Assembly: GCF_036894955.1 (NCBI RefSeq)
Contig: NZ_CP145905.1
Location: 4,854,501 to 4,918,500 of the forward strand
DNA: 64,000 bases
Source: Paenibacillus sp. KS-LC4
Lineage (GTDB): Bacteria > Bacillota > Bacilli > Paenibacillales > Paenibacillaceae
Reading direction: 5' to 3'
A program made the translations under genes and the position numbers. Shown here piece by piece: positions 1-8,718 of this stretch. Each line of letters starts with the position of its first letter. Within the stretch, counting starts at the first letter, position 1. The notes below the pieces were generated by a model. The model was not told the DNA's origin. It saw only the letters and a program-made list of their open reading frames with translations, and searched no databases.

Positions 1-1731
1 ATAATTGTTAACATTGCCGACTCCATATCCGATCCAGCACATGGATGTCGTTCCCGCTGCATAATGGCCGAGCAATTCCTTCTCGTAGCTGCGTCCGAAG
101 GTTGTCGTCATAACGCCTCTGTGCATTTGAATCGTAATATAATAGTAAAGCAGATCCATCGCTTTTTTGGCTTGCTCCCGTAGTTGCTCGCTAAGGGCAA
201 ATTCATAAATATGCAGCAGCCCTACCGCATCTATAGGAATGTAAGCGCTAGAGTTCCATTCTGCAAGCCCTTCATCAAAGAAGCGCTCGAACCATAACGC
301 GAGCCTCTGCTCAGCTTTTTCACGATGCACGTTACCGGATTCCCCGCTGTTGCTGAACGTTTCTTCCCCGAAAAGTTGTCCGGCCAGTAGCTCATTGGTG
401 TGAAACAATAGAGCATGGTTTTCACTGAAAAACCACATCACATCATCACCCGGCTCATCAATCCAATAGCGATAGCCTAAAATGCTTGCTTTCACCCGAT
501 CCCAGAACGCTTCCGTAAACAGACCGCTGTTGCGCTCATCTCTCCAAAGGCGGAACAGCCCGACCAGGTAGAAATCACTGCAATCCTTACGCTGCTCTAT
601 GCCTTCCACACCATCCAGCAAAATCTTCTCCGCTGCCTGGATATCGCCTCCTGTTTTCAGCATGGCGATAGCTTTGTGTATATTAGGACTCCCCTTCTCG
701 GCAATACAACGAAGGGCGAGGGATTTGCGAGCTTCTATATCTGCTGCATGCTGCGCAGCCTCATCATAGGTCGTATCAAACGCTTGACAGCCGAATTTCT
801 TCGTCAATACAACATTTGAAACAGAGATGGTTAATGTGAAATAGACGTAATGATGGCCAATCTCATTCGTATGCCCCAACGTTAAATCCGTCGCGCCCTC
901 GGATATGCTTATCGTTTTATTTTCCGTACCATCAAAAAAATTACCGTACTGAATATCAGCCTCTGTCACGATAGAAGGAAAGGGAAGCGGAAGCCGCAGC
1001 TTAATTTCCTCCCCCTTAAAAAGATCCGAAGGAAAATAAGCCTGTTCCAATGCCTGCTCTGCCGCTTGCACAAGCTGAACCAAATCAGGAGCGATAGGTA
1101 AAGAAATCTCCAATTCCTCGCCGCCTAAATATTCCACTGCGAAAGCATACATCGTATCCCGTTCGGCAAGATCCTCCCAGCACGCATAAATTTCATTATA
1201 TCCGGCTGTAAGCTGAGCCTCGATGACGATTTCCTGCTCCTTGTTGCGGGTGAGCGGGGCAAAGTCTGTTACTTGCTGTCCATTAATCCACAGCGCCAAG
1301 CTGCCATAGGTTCTCACCCGTAAAGAGGCCGTATGGCTAGTAGGGGATACAACCCGTGTCGCCGCATAGCTGCGCAGATGAGTGGGAACGAACCAAAAGC
1401 CCGATCTCTCTACTCTCGGATTATTCCAAGGGGAATAAATCTCCCAAGGCATTCCATCCTCTATTCCCTTCGGTGTGTCTCCTGGCGATGGGAATTCATT
1501 CCATTGCTCGAAGAAGCGAGCCGGGGGCTGCATTCTCCGATTTTCTACAAATTCCTTGCGGCAAGGATTCTCATGAATGGCAAAACCCTCAATAAGCCAA
1601 TCATTAATATCTCCCTCCATCGTCGTCGGGACAAATTTTACAGGCTGCGTATAAATCCCGCTAATCATCCAATGATTAATCATTTGATTTTTGCCCAATT
1701 TCATTGGCTTATAATTTAAGGCGTCAGACAC
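1..1731 (-). CDS. Large putative carbohydrate-active protein, C-terminus cut by window edge
   Basis: The reverse strand is open from a GTG at 1731 to base 1, giving 577 codons with no stop. The start lies 5 bases after the stop of the upstream permease and has an AAGGAT-like ribosome site. The first half looks beta-rich and contains segments such as SLALWINGQQV and ELEISLPIAP, as in appended sandwich domains of glycan-processing enzymes. The second half (from about residue 330) is helix-rich with many Trp, Tyr and acidic residues (DEPGDDVMWFFSENHALLF), like (alpha/alpha)-barrel glycosidases or lyases. No signal peptide is seen, so a cytoplasmic role on imported sugar is likely. It is the last visible gene of a sugar-import operon. 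I cannot assign a family. The function is inferred from context only. Confidence 0.6.
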   Translation of the reverse strand, partial: MSDALNYKPMKLGKNQMINHWMISGIYTQPVKFVPTTMEGDINDWLIEGFAIHENPCRKEFVENRRMQPPARFFEQWNEFPSPGDTPKGIEDGMPWEIYSPWNNPRVERSGFWFVPTHLRSYAATRVVSPTSHTASLRVRTYGSLALWINGQQVTDFAPLTRNKEQEIVIEAQLTAGYNEIYACWEDLAERDTMYAFAVEYLGGEELEISLPIAPDLVQLVQAAEQALEQAYFPSDLFKGEEIKLRLPLPFPSIVTEADIQYGNFFDGTENKTISISEGATDLTLGHTNEIGHHYVYFTLTISVSNVVLTKKFGCQAFDTTYDEAAQHAADIEARKSLALRCIAEKGSPNIHKAIAMLKTGGDIQAAEKILLDGVEGIEQRKDCSDFYLVGLFRLWRDERNSGLFTEAFWDRVKASILGYRYWIDEPGDDVMWFFSENHALLFHTNELLAGQLFGEETFSNSGESGNVHREKAEQRLALWFERFFDEGLAEWNSSAYIPIDAVGLLHIYEFALSEQLREQAKKAMDLLYYYITIQMHRGVMTTTFGRSYEKELLGHYAAGTTSMCWIGYGVGNVNNY

Positions 1732-1736
1732 TCAAA

Positions 1737-2561
1737 TCATCCTTTCATCCCTGAAGTAATCATACCGCTAACAAAATAACGCTGGAAAACGAGAAAAACG
1801 ATAAGCACTGGAATCATCGTGATTACGGACATGGCAAGCAAGCTTCCCCAGTCCACGCTGTATTCGCCAATAAAATTAGAAAGTGCAAGCTGAATCGTAT
1901 ATTTAGCTGGATCACTAATTGCTATTAATGGCCATAGGAAATCATCCCATCTCCACATAAAGGAGAAAATCGCCAATACAGCAAGAATAGGCTTGGCAAT
2001 AGGAAGAATAATACTCCAGTAAATTTTCCATTCCCCCGCTCCATCCATACGTGCTGCTTCGAGCAGCTCATCCGGTACAGTCAGCAAATACTGTCGCATC
2101 AGGAACACCCCGGTTGGAGTTGCTGCGGGAGGGATAATAATCGCAAGCATGCTGTTATACATGCCAAGTGCGCTCAGCACCTTAAAGATCGGAATCATGA
2201 TAACCTCAATCGGGATCATCAGGGTGGATATAAAACCGATCAATATAATAGAGCTGCCGCGGAAGCGGTACTTTGCGAGTGCAAAGCCTGCCATGGAATT
2301 GATCAGGAGCAGCAAAATCGTTGAGGATAGCGTCACGATCGTACTATTTTTGAAATACAAGCCAAAATTTCCTTTGTTGAACGCTGCCGTGAAATGCTCG
2401 AAGGTTAAGGGCTGCGGCCATAGCTTAGGAGGATAACTGTACAGATCCGTATTCGTTTTTAAAGCAGAAATGACGACCCATAATACCGGCAGCAGCCAAA
2501 ACAGTGCTGCTACACTTAATATACTGTAGATGGTAATTTTAGTTAGAGGCTTAAGCTCCAT
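1737..2561 (-). CDS. Carbohydrate ABC transporter permease, MalG type
   Basis: This is an inner-membrane permease of 274 aa, the normal length for MalG-type subunits. It has six predicted transmembrane segments, beginning near residue 10. The EAA loop that contacts the ATPase is visible around residues 165-190 (ELLEAARMDGAGEWKIYWSI), followed by LPIAKPILAVLAIF. Its ATG overlaps the TAA of the upstream permease by one base (TAATG), which indicates translational coupling. Together with the upstream permease and lipoprotein it forms a CUT1 sugar importer. No ATPase gene is present locally, as is common in Paenibacillus, where a shared MsmX-type ATPase serves many importers. The substrate is unknown. 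Confidence 0.93.
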   Translation of the reverse strand: MELKPLTKITIYSILSVAALFWLLPVLWVVISALKTNTDLYSYPPKLWPQPLTFEHFTAAFNKGNFGLYFKNSTIVTLSSTILLLLINSMAGFALAKYRFRGSSIILIGFISTLMIPIEVIMIPIFKVLSALGMYNSMLAIIIPPAATPTGVFLMRQYLLTVPDELLEAARMDGAGEWKIYWSIILPIAKPILAVLAIFSFMWRWDDFLWPLIAISDPAKYTIQLALSNFIGEYSVDWGSLLAMSVITMIPVLIVFLVFQRYFVSGMITSGMKG

Positions 2562-3466
2562 TAAACAGCACCTCCCTTGGACATACGGAATTGCAGAGCA
2601 GAGAACCCGCCGATAATGATAAACAACATCACGGACATCGCACTAGCCAGACCAAGCTCCTGCTTCGTAAAACCAATCTCATAAATATATTGAACAATAT
2701 AGGTCGTTTCTTTACCCGGTCCGCCGCCCGTAAGCGCAAACATAAGGGGAAACGCTTTGAACGCATCAATAAGAGCGAGCATGAATACGAGCAAGCTTGT
2801 AGGCTTCAGAAGCGGGAGAGTAATATGACGGAACACCTTGATGCCCGTTGCTCCATCCAATCGTGCGGCCTCATAGTAATCCGTAGGGATTGCTTGCAAG
2901 CCCGCTATAAAAATGACCATGAAAAATCCGGCTCGTGACCATACGGTCGCGATAATAACAGCCGCATTGGCCCAAAATGGCGAGGTTAGGAAGCCGATAG
3001 GCTCCACTCCGATCACAGTAAGCATATGATTCAGAATGCCGAATGAATCTCCAAAAATCCACTTCCAGGTCAAACCAACAATAATAAAAGAAATCATCGT
3101 CGGCCAGTAAAATATGGCTCTAAAAAGGCCTCTCATTCTAATCTCGCGTGCAAGCATCATCGCAATTCCTAATGCTACTGCATAAATTAGCGGAACGACA
3201 ATCGCTGCATAAATTCCTGTTCGTCCAATCGTCGTCCAAAATTCCTTATCCCCAATAATCTTGATATAGTTGCCGAGCCCATTAAACTTCATTGGATTCA
3301 AGCCATCATAAACATGGAAAGAATAATACAAGCCCAATAAAGAGGGAATTACGATAAAAACACCGAAGATCAGGAGGTTAGGAAGAACGAACAGATAAGG
3401 AGCAATGGCGAGTTTCCTCGTCTGTCCTGTCTGCTTTTTACGGTTTAAACTTTGACCTCCGCTCAT
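2561..3466 (-). CDS. Carbohydrate ABC transporter permease, MalF type
   Basis: This 301-aa membrane protein is the partner permease of a CUT1 importer. After a basic N-terminus (about 20 residues) it shows six transmembrane segments. The EAA motif is near residues 205-225 (DYYEAARLDGATGIKVFRHI), followed by TLPLLKPTSLLVFMLALIDAF. The segment ALTGGGPGKETTYIVQYIYE near the C-terminus is typical of this family. The gene lies 96 bases downstream of the binding-lipoprotein gene, separated by a stable stem-loop at 3493-3535 that probably lowers permease expression relative to the binding protein. It is coupled to the next permease by a one-base overlap. Confidence 0.93.
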   Translation of the reverse strand: MSGGQSLNRKKQTGQTRKLAIAPYLFVLPNLLIFGVFIVIPSLLGLYYSFHVYDGLNPMKFNGLGNYIKIIGDKEFWTTIGRTGIYAAIVVPLIYAVALGIAMMLAREIRMRGLFRAIFYWPTMISFIIVGLTWKWIFGDSFGILNHMLTVIGVEPIGFLTSPFWANAAVIIATVWSRAGFFMVIFIAGLQAIPTDYYEAARLDGATGIKVFRHITLPLLKPTSLLVFMLALIDAFKAFPLMFALTGGGPGKETTYIVQYIYEIGFTKQELGLASAMSVMLFIIIGGFSALQFRMSKGGAV

Positions 3467-3492
3467 CTGCTTACCCCTTTCAAATAAATTCT

Positions 3493-3535
3493 ATAAAGAG
3501 GCGGCTTGACGGATATAGATCCGCCGCCTCTTTAT
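3493..3535 (-). terminator. Intra-operon stem-loop between binding protein and permeases
   Basis: A 13-bp perfect inverted repeat (ATAAAGAGGCGGC and GCCGCCTCTTTAT) has a 17-base loop and an A/T run on both sides. It lies between the solute-binding protein stop and the permease start. Such hairpins commonly act as partial terminators or RNA stabilisers, so that the lipoprotein is made in excess over the membrane subunits. Confidence 0.75.
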
Positions 3536-3562
3536 TGTCGATCATTGCCTTCTTAGGCTGGC

Positions 3563-4864
3563 CTATTGGTTTGCAATAGCATCGTTAATCAGCTTGGCTG
3601 TCTTGTCCATTGCTTCCTGAGAGGTCGCCTTATCCGATAGAACATCAATAATATTATTTTTCAAATCAGTCGAAATTTTAGAAATGATGGTCTGTCTGGA
3701 CCAGTCATTTGCTGCAAGCGGCGAAGTATTTTTCAGCTCATCCGAGAAAACCTGATACATTTCCTTGCCAAATGAATAATCCAGCACAGCGCTGTCCTTG
3801 CGCGGACTCATGAACAGAGATTCCTGATTATATTTAGAGTTCACTTCTTTGGACGTTAAATACTTAATAAATTCAGCTGCCTCTTTCTCATTGCCGCTAT
3901 CTTTGAAAGCCATAAGGAATTTTCCACCTGGTACCGAGGAACGTTGTGTTCCTTTCGGCATATAGGTAACTCCCCATTCAAAATCAGTGATGTCCTTGTA
4001 GTTGCTGATCATCCAGTTGCCTGCCCAGTGAGCAGCCACCGTGCCTGAACGGAATAGATTATTAGGATTTTCTCCGCCAAGCCATACGGAATCAGGCATA
4101 ATTCCATCTTTATGAAGCTGCTTGAACATATCCATAGTGCGAATTCCAGCTTCACTGTTAATCGCTGCTGCTTTGCCGTCTTCCGTTAAGATGCTTCCGC
4201 CGTTCTGATACAGAAGAGTAGACCATCTATGCGGCGTGACATCCCAAACCATGCCGTATCTTGCTCCGCCCTTCGCCATAACCTCTTTCAGCGCAGCTGT
4301 ATACTCATCCCACGTCCACACATCATCTGGTGAAGTCGGCACTTTGACGCCCGCTTTATCAAACAAGGTTTTGTTGTAAATCAGTCCATTCGCTGTTACA
4401 TCCATAGGAGCTGCGACCAGCTTGTCATTAATCACATAATAAGGCTTGAGCGAATCAATAAATTGACCCTCGAATTGCTCTGCACTGTCGACGTATGGAG
4501 TAAGATCCACTGCCTGATTAGCGAATGATCCTGTATCCGTGATACGGCTCAGAGCAGGCGGCTTACCGCCGGAAATCATCGTTTTCAATTTGGTTTGCAG
4601 ATCCTTAAAGCCGACTTCAATCAGATTGATTTTGACATTGGCATTGGCCTGCTCGTAATCTTTAATGATTCCCTTCATGACTTCACCTTCATTCCCATCT
4701 GAGAACCATAAGAAATCAAGAGTAGCCTTCTCGGTACCTCCGCCGCTATCCGTTTTGCCAGTATTGCCAGTGTTAGTGCCGGCATTGCCGCAAGCCGTTA
4801 GCATAATGAGCGTCATGATTAAAACCAGGCTAAGACTGAGCTTGAGGTTCGTTTTACGTTTCAT
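3563..4864 (-). CDS. Extracellular sugar-binding lipoprotein (ABC family 1)
   Basis: This 433-aa lipoprotein has a basic N-terminus, a hydrophobic stretch and the lipobox LTAC, with Cys at about residue 25, followed by a Gly/Asn/Thr linker. The mature part has family-1 solute-binding features: TLDFLWFSDGNEGEV near the start, a central YGMVWDVTPHRWSTLLYQNGG ligand region, and the late segment AAEFIKYLTSKEVNSKYNQE. It is tethered outside the membrane and delivers sugar to the two permeases encoded downstream. The gene is preceded by the AraC-type regulator gene, 35 bases away, in the same direction. The specificity cannot be read from sequence. Confidence 0.93.
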   Translation of the reverse strand: MKRKTNLKLSLSLVLIMTLIMLTACGNAGTNTGNTGKTDSGGGTEKATLDFLWFSDGNEGEVMKGIIKDYEQANANVKINLIEVGFKDLQTKLKTMISGGKPPALSRITDTGSFANQAVDLTPYVDSAEQFEGQFIDSLKPYYVINDKLVAAPMDVTANGLIYNKTLFDKAGVKVPTSPDDVWTWDEYTAALKEVMAKGGARYGMVWDVTPHRWSTLLYQNGGSILTEDGKAAAINSEAGIRTMDMFKQLHKDGIMPDSVWLGGENPNNLFRSGTVAAHWAGNWMISNYKDITDFEWGVTYMPKGTQRSSVPGGKFLMAFKDSGNEKEAAEFIKYLTSKEVNSKYNQESLFMSPRKDSAVLDYSFGKEMYQVFSDELKNTSPLAANDWSRQTIISKISTDLKNNIIDVLSDKATSQEAMDKTAKLINDAIANQ

Positions 4865-4899
4865 ACAAACATCTCCTTTAAATGGTGTAATGGTTTCGC

Positions 4900-5766
4900 T
4901 TAGCTAAGCACTTTGTTTTTACGGAATTGCTGTGGCGATGCACCTACATATTGTTTAAAAGCTCTACTAAAATATTCAGGTGTGTTGAAGCCGAGTGTTT
5001 CTGATATGGACAAAATCGGCTCATTCGTAGACAACAGCAGCTTTTTGGCTTCAGCCACCCGTTTCCTTATTACGTAATTGCTTATGGTGTAGCCTGTTGT
5101 CTCTTTAAAGGAATGACAAATGTAATACTTATTCAAATGAAGCATCTTGGACAGGTCATCCAAAGAAACATTCTCCGTGTAATTTTGGTTCAAATAGTTA
5201 AGAACGCGGCTTACACTTGTTTGCTTCTGGGAAGGAGCTGAAGGCTCATTTTCAGACTGCTCCATCTTCATTTTTCGGTAGATGCGCAGCAGCAATTGCG
5301 TCAGACTCATCTTGACCATCATTTTATATCCTGTATGATTGGCTTCCATCTCCTCCTTAATTCCTTTGAATATGCCTTTTATTTGTTCACGCTCCTCCAA
5401 GGACCAATGCACCAACAATCCATTAGGATGACGAAAAATAGACATCAGATTGTCGAGCTGGCTGACGCTTAGCAAATCCAAAAGCAACGCTTCTGTAAAA
5501 TTGACGAAGCTTCGTTTGTAAACGATTTCTCTTGAAGGATTAACCCGGTGCGGCACCGCCCCCCTAAATACAAACATGTCACCGGGCGAAGGCTTGTAAA
5601 TCCTGTCACCGATTAAGAAGGTGGCATCCCCCTGTATAAAATAATGAATTTCATAACCGTCATGAGTATGAATAGGCCATTCATCCTGAAAATTATCCGC
5701 TTCTGAGCGCACATAAACTTCATTTTCCTCCAGAGCAACATTCGTCGGGGTGTGGATGGATAGCAC
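4900..5766 (-). CDS. AraC-family transcriptional regulator of the sugar-import operon
   Basis: This is a regulator of about 288 aa. The N-terminal half is a cupin-like sensing domain (HTHDGYEIHYFIQGDATFLI, then SPGDMFVFRGAVPHRV). The C-terminal hundred residues hold two helix-turn-helix units (SLDDLSKMLHLNKYYICHSF and ILSISETLGFNTPEYFSRAF) and the end motif GASPQQFRKN. I chose GTG at 5766 because GGGAGG lies 9 bases upstream. TTG at 5769 is an alternative, and the longer frame to 5802 would place the ribosome site inside the gene. It is first in the operon, so it is probably autoregulated along with the importer. The upstream region carries cre-like sites. Confidence 0.9.
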   Translation of the reverse strand: MLSIHTPTNVALEENEVYVRSEADNFQDEWPIHTHDGYEIHYFIQGDATFLIGDRIYKPSPGDMFVFRGAVPHRVNPSREIVYKRSFVNFTEALLLDLLSVSQLDNLMSIFRHPNGLLVHWSLEEREQIKGIFKGIKEEMEANHTGYKMMVKMSLTQLLLRIYRKMKMEQSENEPSAPSQKQTSVSRVLNYLNQNYTENVSLDDLSKMLHLNKYYICHSFKETTGYTISNYVIRKRVAEAKKLLLSTNEPILSISETLGFNTPEYFSRAFKQYVGASPQQFRKNKVLS

Positions 5767-5821
5767 CAATAACGGCCTCCCTTCTATGGGTAAGATAAGC
5801 AATATTGATCAACAATCAAAA

Positions 5822-5861
5822 ATGATAGCGCTTTATAATGAATTGTAGCATAGGCATTCAA
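5822..5861 (-). promoter_or_regulatory. Probable sigma-A promoter overlapped by a cre-like site
   Basis: On the reverse strand TTGAAT (5861-5856) and TTATAA (5838-5833) are separated by 17 bases. A CcpA-type sequence ATGATAGCGCTTTAT at 5822-5836 overlaps the -10 element and matches 13 of 15 positions of the cre consensus WTGNNARCGNWWWCA. This suggests catabolite repression of the araC/importer operon. It was found by inspection only. Confidence 0.5.
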
Positions 5862-5911
5862 ATAAAATCAGCACTATATTGCTCTATTATTGATCAAAAT
5901 TGTTGAAAATG

Positions 5912-5926
5912 ATGTGAACGCCTTCA
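5912..5926 (-). promoter_or_regulatory. Second cre-like palindrome upstream of the araC operon
   Basis: ATGTGAACGCCTTCA matches 14 of 15 positions of the cre consensus and sits in the palindrome TGTGAA-CGCC-TTCACA. It lies about 50 bases upstream of the proposed -35 element. It is probably a CcpA site, or possibly the operator of the AraC protein itself. Confidence 0.45.
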
Positions 5927-6049
5927 CAAGAGCATAAATCTCCATGAACCTTCCAGACACTGGTTATTTAGCTGAGTTGGTGGTGCCGCTTCCTAGATTC
6001 GAACGCTACATTTGTCGTAACCCCTATGCAGGCAGGCTTAGCTTCATAA

Positions 6050-6090
6050 TAAAAAAAGACCGCATGTACAGCCTGGAGGCTGATCATGCC
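6050..6090 (-). terminator. Rho-independent terminator (reverse strand)
   Basis: The stem GCATG/CATGC encloses a second stem CAGCC-TGGA-GGCTG and is followed on the reverse strand by GGTC and seven T. It lies downstream of the leftward decayed gene and methyltransferase. The rest of the interval 5927-6138 holds nothing else that I can support. Confidence 0.7.
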
Positions 6091-6138
6091 GTCTATAAAG
6101 ATATGGTTCAATGATACGCTGATTTGTTCTGTCTAAGT

Positions 6139-6445
6139 TTAAATATGAAGGCAGTTATACTTTATCCAATACCTTTTAATTATATTCAAAGCTTTTATGT
6201 TATAAGTCTCCATCAATATAGCAGCCTGCATCAAAACCTTTCCTCTTAGCATTCCAGGTAAGAAGAGTGTCCTCGGGGTATCCAAAGGTAAATAGCAAGA
6301 TACAGAGCGTTTATAAATACGCATGTTCTTCTGTATTGGAAGAATTCGTTTCTTCAATTAGCAACGACCTAATTTCTTGTAATACTTTAGCTCCGGTTCT
6401 AATCCAATGCGTTCTAATCAAATATCTTCCCTGTCCATCATTATC
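6139..6445 (-). pseudogene. Possible remnant of a small protein gene
   Basis: No intact gene with a ribosome site is seen here. Reading the reverse strand in several frames gives protein-like pieces that line up only if frameshifts and stops are ignored: first LLIEETNSSNTEEHAYL, then FTFGYPEDTLLTWNAKRKG, then FDAGCYIDGDL. This last piece resembles a small hypothetical protein family of Bacillota with a W-AK...FD...C-ID pattern, from memory only. The 72-codon frame ending at 6139 lacks a ribosome site and has unlikely composition. I treat the region as a decayed gene, with low confidence. Confidence 0.25.
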
Positions 6446-6481
6446 ACCTCGAATTTAGCCAATATCATTTTTTGTATAACA

Positions 6482-7162
6482 TCAAGGCTTGTTTGCCTTC
6501 CATATATATCTATACTCTCTCAATCCAAGCTTTCCGTTCATTTTACTCTGTTCAATCTTCACTTCTAGTTCCTTCTTTAACTCAGGCTTAGTATAATCGG
6601 GATTTCCGGGACTTCCTGAAATAAACTTAGCAAATTCAATCTCATTAGGGAAAAAAATAAGCGCGCTATTAAATTCTTCAATTTCAATGTTAATGAAACC
6701 ATTACTGTTTAATCTGTTTTTAACCGTGTCCAATGCTCCCGAGTGAATTCCGAATATCGTGCCTCCAGAACAAAGGATTCTACTGTGATTTAATATTGAG
6801 GTTGGTCCTCTTCTATCATAAATCAAGTCAAATTGTTCATCCTTAAAGGGCAAGTCGCTCTTGGTCGTAGCGTATACAAACCTAGCATTTTTCACATTAC
6901 TTTCTTCTAACAACGTCTCAGCAATTTTAATCATTTCAAAGGAATTATCAAATCCAATGATTGATTTCGCATGCCTCGACATCTTAAGTGTAAAATCCCC
7001 ATGTCCGCATCCCGCATCAAGCACTGAATTAAAATTTGGCAGCATATCCACAAGTTTTGCTTCAAATATCGGCTCCGCTGAAACTCCTTCAATGGTAAAT
7101 ACCGCATTATTTTTATAACCGCCATTTCTTCTAGCAATCATGTCATACCATTCAATCCCCAT
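6482..7162 (-). CDS. Class I SAM-dependent methyltransferase, substrate unknown
   Basis: This is a cytoplasmic enzyme of 226 aa. Motif I is VLDAGCGHGDFTLKM (about residues 50-65), followed by the acidic residue binding the SAM ribose in IIGFDNSFEMI, and the post-motif FDLIYDRRGPTSIL. The start is the ATG at 7162, 7 bases after GGAGG. A longer frame to 7294 would put that ribosome site inside the gene. Base composition is more AT-rich than its neighbours, which hints at acquisition. It is monocistronic or paired with the decayed gene downstream. The family includes small-molecule and rRNA methylases, and I cannot choose between them. Confidence 0.8.
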   Translation of the reverse strand: MGIEWYDMIARRNGGYKNNAVFTIEGVSAEPIFEAKLVDMLPNFNSVLDAGCGHGDFTLKMSRHAKSIIGFDNSFEMIKIAETLLEESNVKNARFVYATTKSDLPFKDEQFDLIYDRRGPTSILNHSRILCSGGTIFGIHSGALDTVKNRLNSNGFINIEIEEFNSALIFFPNEIEFAKFISGSPGNPDYTKPELKKELEVKIEQSKMNGKLGLREYRYIWKANKP

Positions 7163-7522
7163 CATTTTACCTCCATGTATATAAATTTTTAATAGGTTAC
7201 GCAATATGAATGATCGAGTCTGCTTCCATATGCATGGGCAGTCCCTCCTTATTTTCGAATACCAAAAAATATTCTGACATAAAATGACCTCCAAATTTTC
7301 TTTTTGCCTACTATACTTTCAGAAAATAAATGAATATAATTCCAATCCGTTTCAGTATACCAAACTTAGAAATTTACAGCATAACAAAGTGACCTCCCGA
7401 TTGCCTCTAGAAAAGTTCTATTTTTTAGTTCTATTCTTTAGATTTTCTTTAGAAAGTTACCCATAAGCTCCTCAGAAGTTTTCGTTATGATTTCTCTAGC
7501 AAAACAAACGAGGAGGCTCATC

Positions 7523-8005
7523 ATGCTTAGCGACACAATCCTGCGGCTATTCGAGCAGCACGGTTATCTGATTTTTTATTTAGCCTTCTCCTTAGGGCCC
7601 TTTGGCATTCCTGTCCCGAATGAAATAACGATCCTTACAGGCGGCATGTTGAGCAGCACCGATGCTTTAGATCCGTGGGTAACCTATATCTGCATTTTAA
7701 GCGGGCTATTAACAGCCATTTCGCTCTCCTATTGTGCGGGCCGAATTTTTGGAGAGAGATTAATATACAAGTTTCAGCATAAGCGACCGTTTCAGCGGGC
7801 GGAAGAGATTTTTAAACAACGAGGGGATTGGGCGATGTGCATTGGCGTATTTATTCCAGTCGTACGGTATATTCTCCCTCTGTTCATCGGGCTAAGCGGT
7901 GTAAAATTCAGAAGGTTTGCACTGCTTTCCTATCTTAGCGTTTTATTTTGGACCATTACATTTTTTACGGTCGGCAAATACTTTGGCACTCATCTGCTAG
8001 CCTAG
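7523..8005 (+). CDS. DedA-family membrane protein
   Basis: This 160-aa integral membrane protein belongs to the DedA (SNARE-associated/VTT) superfamily. Members act as lipid flippases or scramblases needed for envelope integrity and antimicrobial peptide resistance. Visible family marks are the E-x-P-x-P-x-E region (FGIPVPNEITILTGGML), the amphipathic FxxRG-like segment (FKQRGDWAMCIGVFIPVVRYILP) and about four hydrophobic stretches. The start is the ATG at 7523, 7 bases after GAGG. It is followed after 35 bases by a phospholipid-methyltransferase-like gene and then a two-component system, all rightward, which suggests a lipid-remodelling operon. Confidence 0.88.
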   Translation: MLSDTILRLFEQHGYLIFYLAFSLGPFGIPVPNEITILTGGMLSSTDALDPWVTYICILSGLLTAISLSYCAGRIFGERLIYKFQHKRPFQRAEEIFKQRGDWAMCIGVFIPVVRYILPLFIGLSGVKFRRFALLSYLSVLFWTITFFTVGKYFGTHLLA

Positions 8006-8040
8006 CCATCAAGAAAAACGAAATATTGGAGGTACATCCA

Positions 8041-8607
8041 TTGAGCATCAGGGAATGTCTACTTTTTTTGCAACGCTTTATTCAAAGCCCGAAACGAGTC
8101 GGAAGCGTTATGCCCAGCTCTCGATTTCTGGCAACAAAGATGGTTAGCTCTATCCCCTTGCACAATGTTAAGGCGGTCGCTGAGCTTGGAGCGGGTACAG
8201 GGGCAATCACACGCTTTATTAATAAACGGTTATCCGGGTCCGCTAAAGTGCTGTTGTTTGAAATGGATGATTTGATGAGGAAAAATTTACAGTCGGAATA
8301 TCCGGATTTCATCAGTCATCCAAACGCCTGTCACTTAGTTGAGAGGATGAAGCAAGAAGGCATTGAGCAGTTGGATTGTATTGTCAGCGGATTGCCCTTT
8401 TTTAACTTTTCCAGCGAGCTGCGAGAAACGCTGCTTGAGCAGACGATCAAAGCTCTCAAGCCAGGTGGAGCCTTTATCGCCTTCCAATATTCCCTGCAAA
8501 TGAAAAAACAATTTTCCGAACATTTTATTATTGAAAAAATCGAGCTTGTGCCCTTCAATTTCCCCCCGGCTTTCGTATATACGTGCCGCAAGAAGGAAAA
8601 CCTTTAG
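8041..8607 (+). CDS. Phospholipid N-methyltransferase-like enzyme (COG3963 type)
   Basis: This is a 188-aa SAM-dependent methyltransferase. Near the N-terminus FIQSPKRVGSVMPSSRFLA is the signature shared by PmtA-like phospholipid methylases and related rRNA dimethylase-fold enzymes. Motif I is VAELGAGTGAITRFI (about residues 45-60), and the acidic ribose contact is in VLLFEMDD. The catalytic-region motif is IVSGLPFFNFS, and the end is VPFNFPPAFVYTCRK. I use the TTG at 8041 as start because GGAGG lies 8 bases upstream. It is co-directional with DedA and a VanRS-like pair. True phosphatidylcholine synthesis is not established for this lineage, so the substrate is open. Confidence 0.75.
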   Translation: MSIRECLLFLQRFIQSPKRVGSVMPSSRFLATKMVSSIPLHNVKAVAELGAGTGAITRFINKRLSGSAKVLLFEMDDLMRKNLQSEYPDFISHPNACHLVERMKQEGIEQLDCIVSGLPFFNFSSELRETLLEQTIKALKPGGAFIAFQYSLQMKKQFSEHFIIEKIELVPFNFPPAFVYTCRKKENL

Positions 8608-8628
8608 TCGAAATAAACAATTTTGTTT

Positions 8629-8672
8629 CAAATGAAAAAACATTTGTCCGATACATTTATTATTGAAAAAAT
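8629..8672 (+). repeat. Degenerate 44-bp copy of the methyltransferase gene 3' part
   Basis: Bases 8629-8672 repeat bases 8497-8540, inside the upstream gene, with the same length and only a few changes. Read in frame they give QMKKHLSDTFIIEKI against QMKKQFSEHFIIEKI in the gene. The copy lies after the stop codon and before the response regulator. It looks like a leftover of a duplicated or recombined gene end. Confidence 0.7.
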
Positions 8673-8718
8673 TCTCACCCGTATTGACCTTACAAACTCA
8701 TAAAAGGAGCAGCCTGTC

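Noticed and set aside
5965..6010. tRNA-like 3' end on the reverse strand (GTTCGAATC followed by GCGGCACCA)
   Set aside because: The bases around the T-loop-like sequence do not pair to form a T stem, and no matching 5' acceptor strand or anticodon arm is present within tRNA distance.
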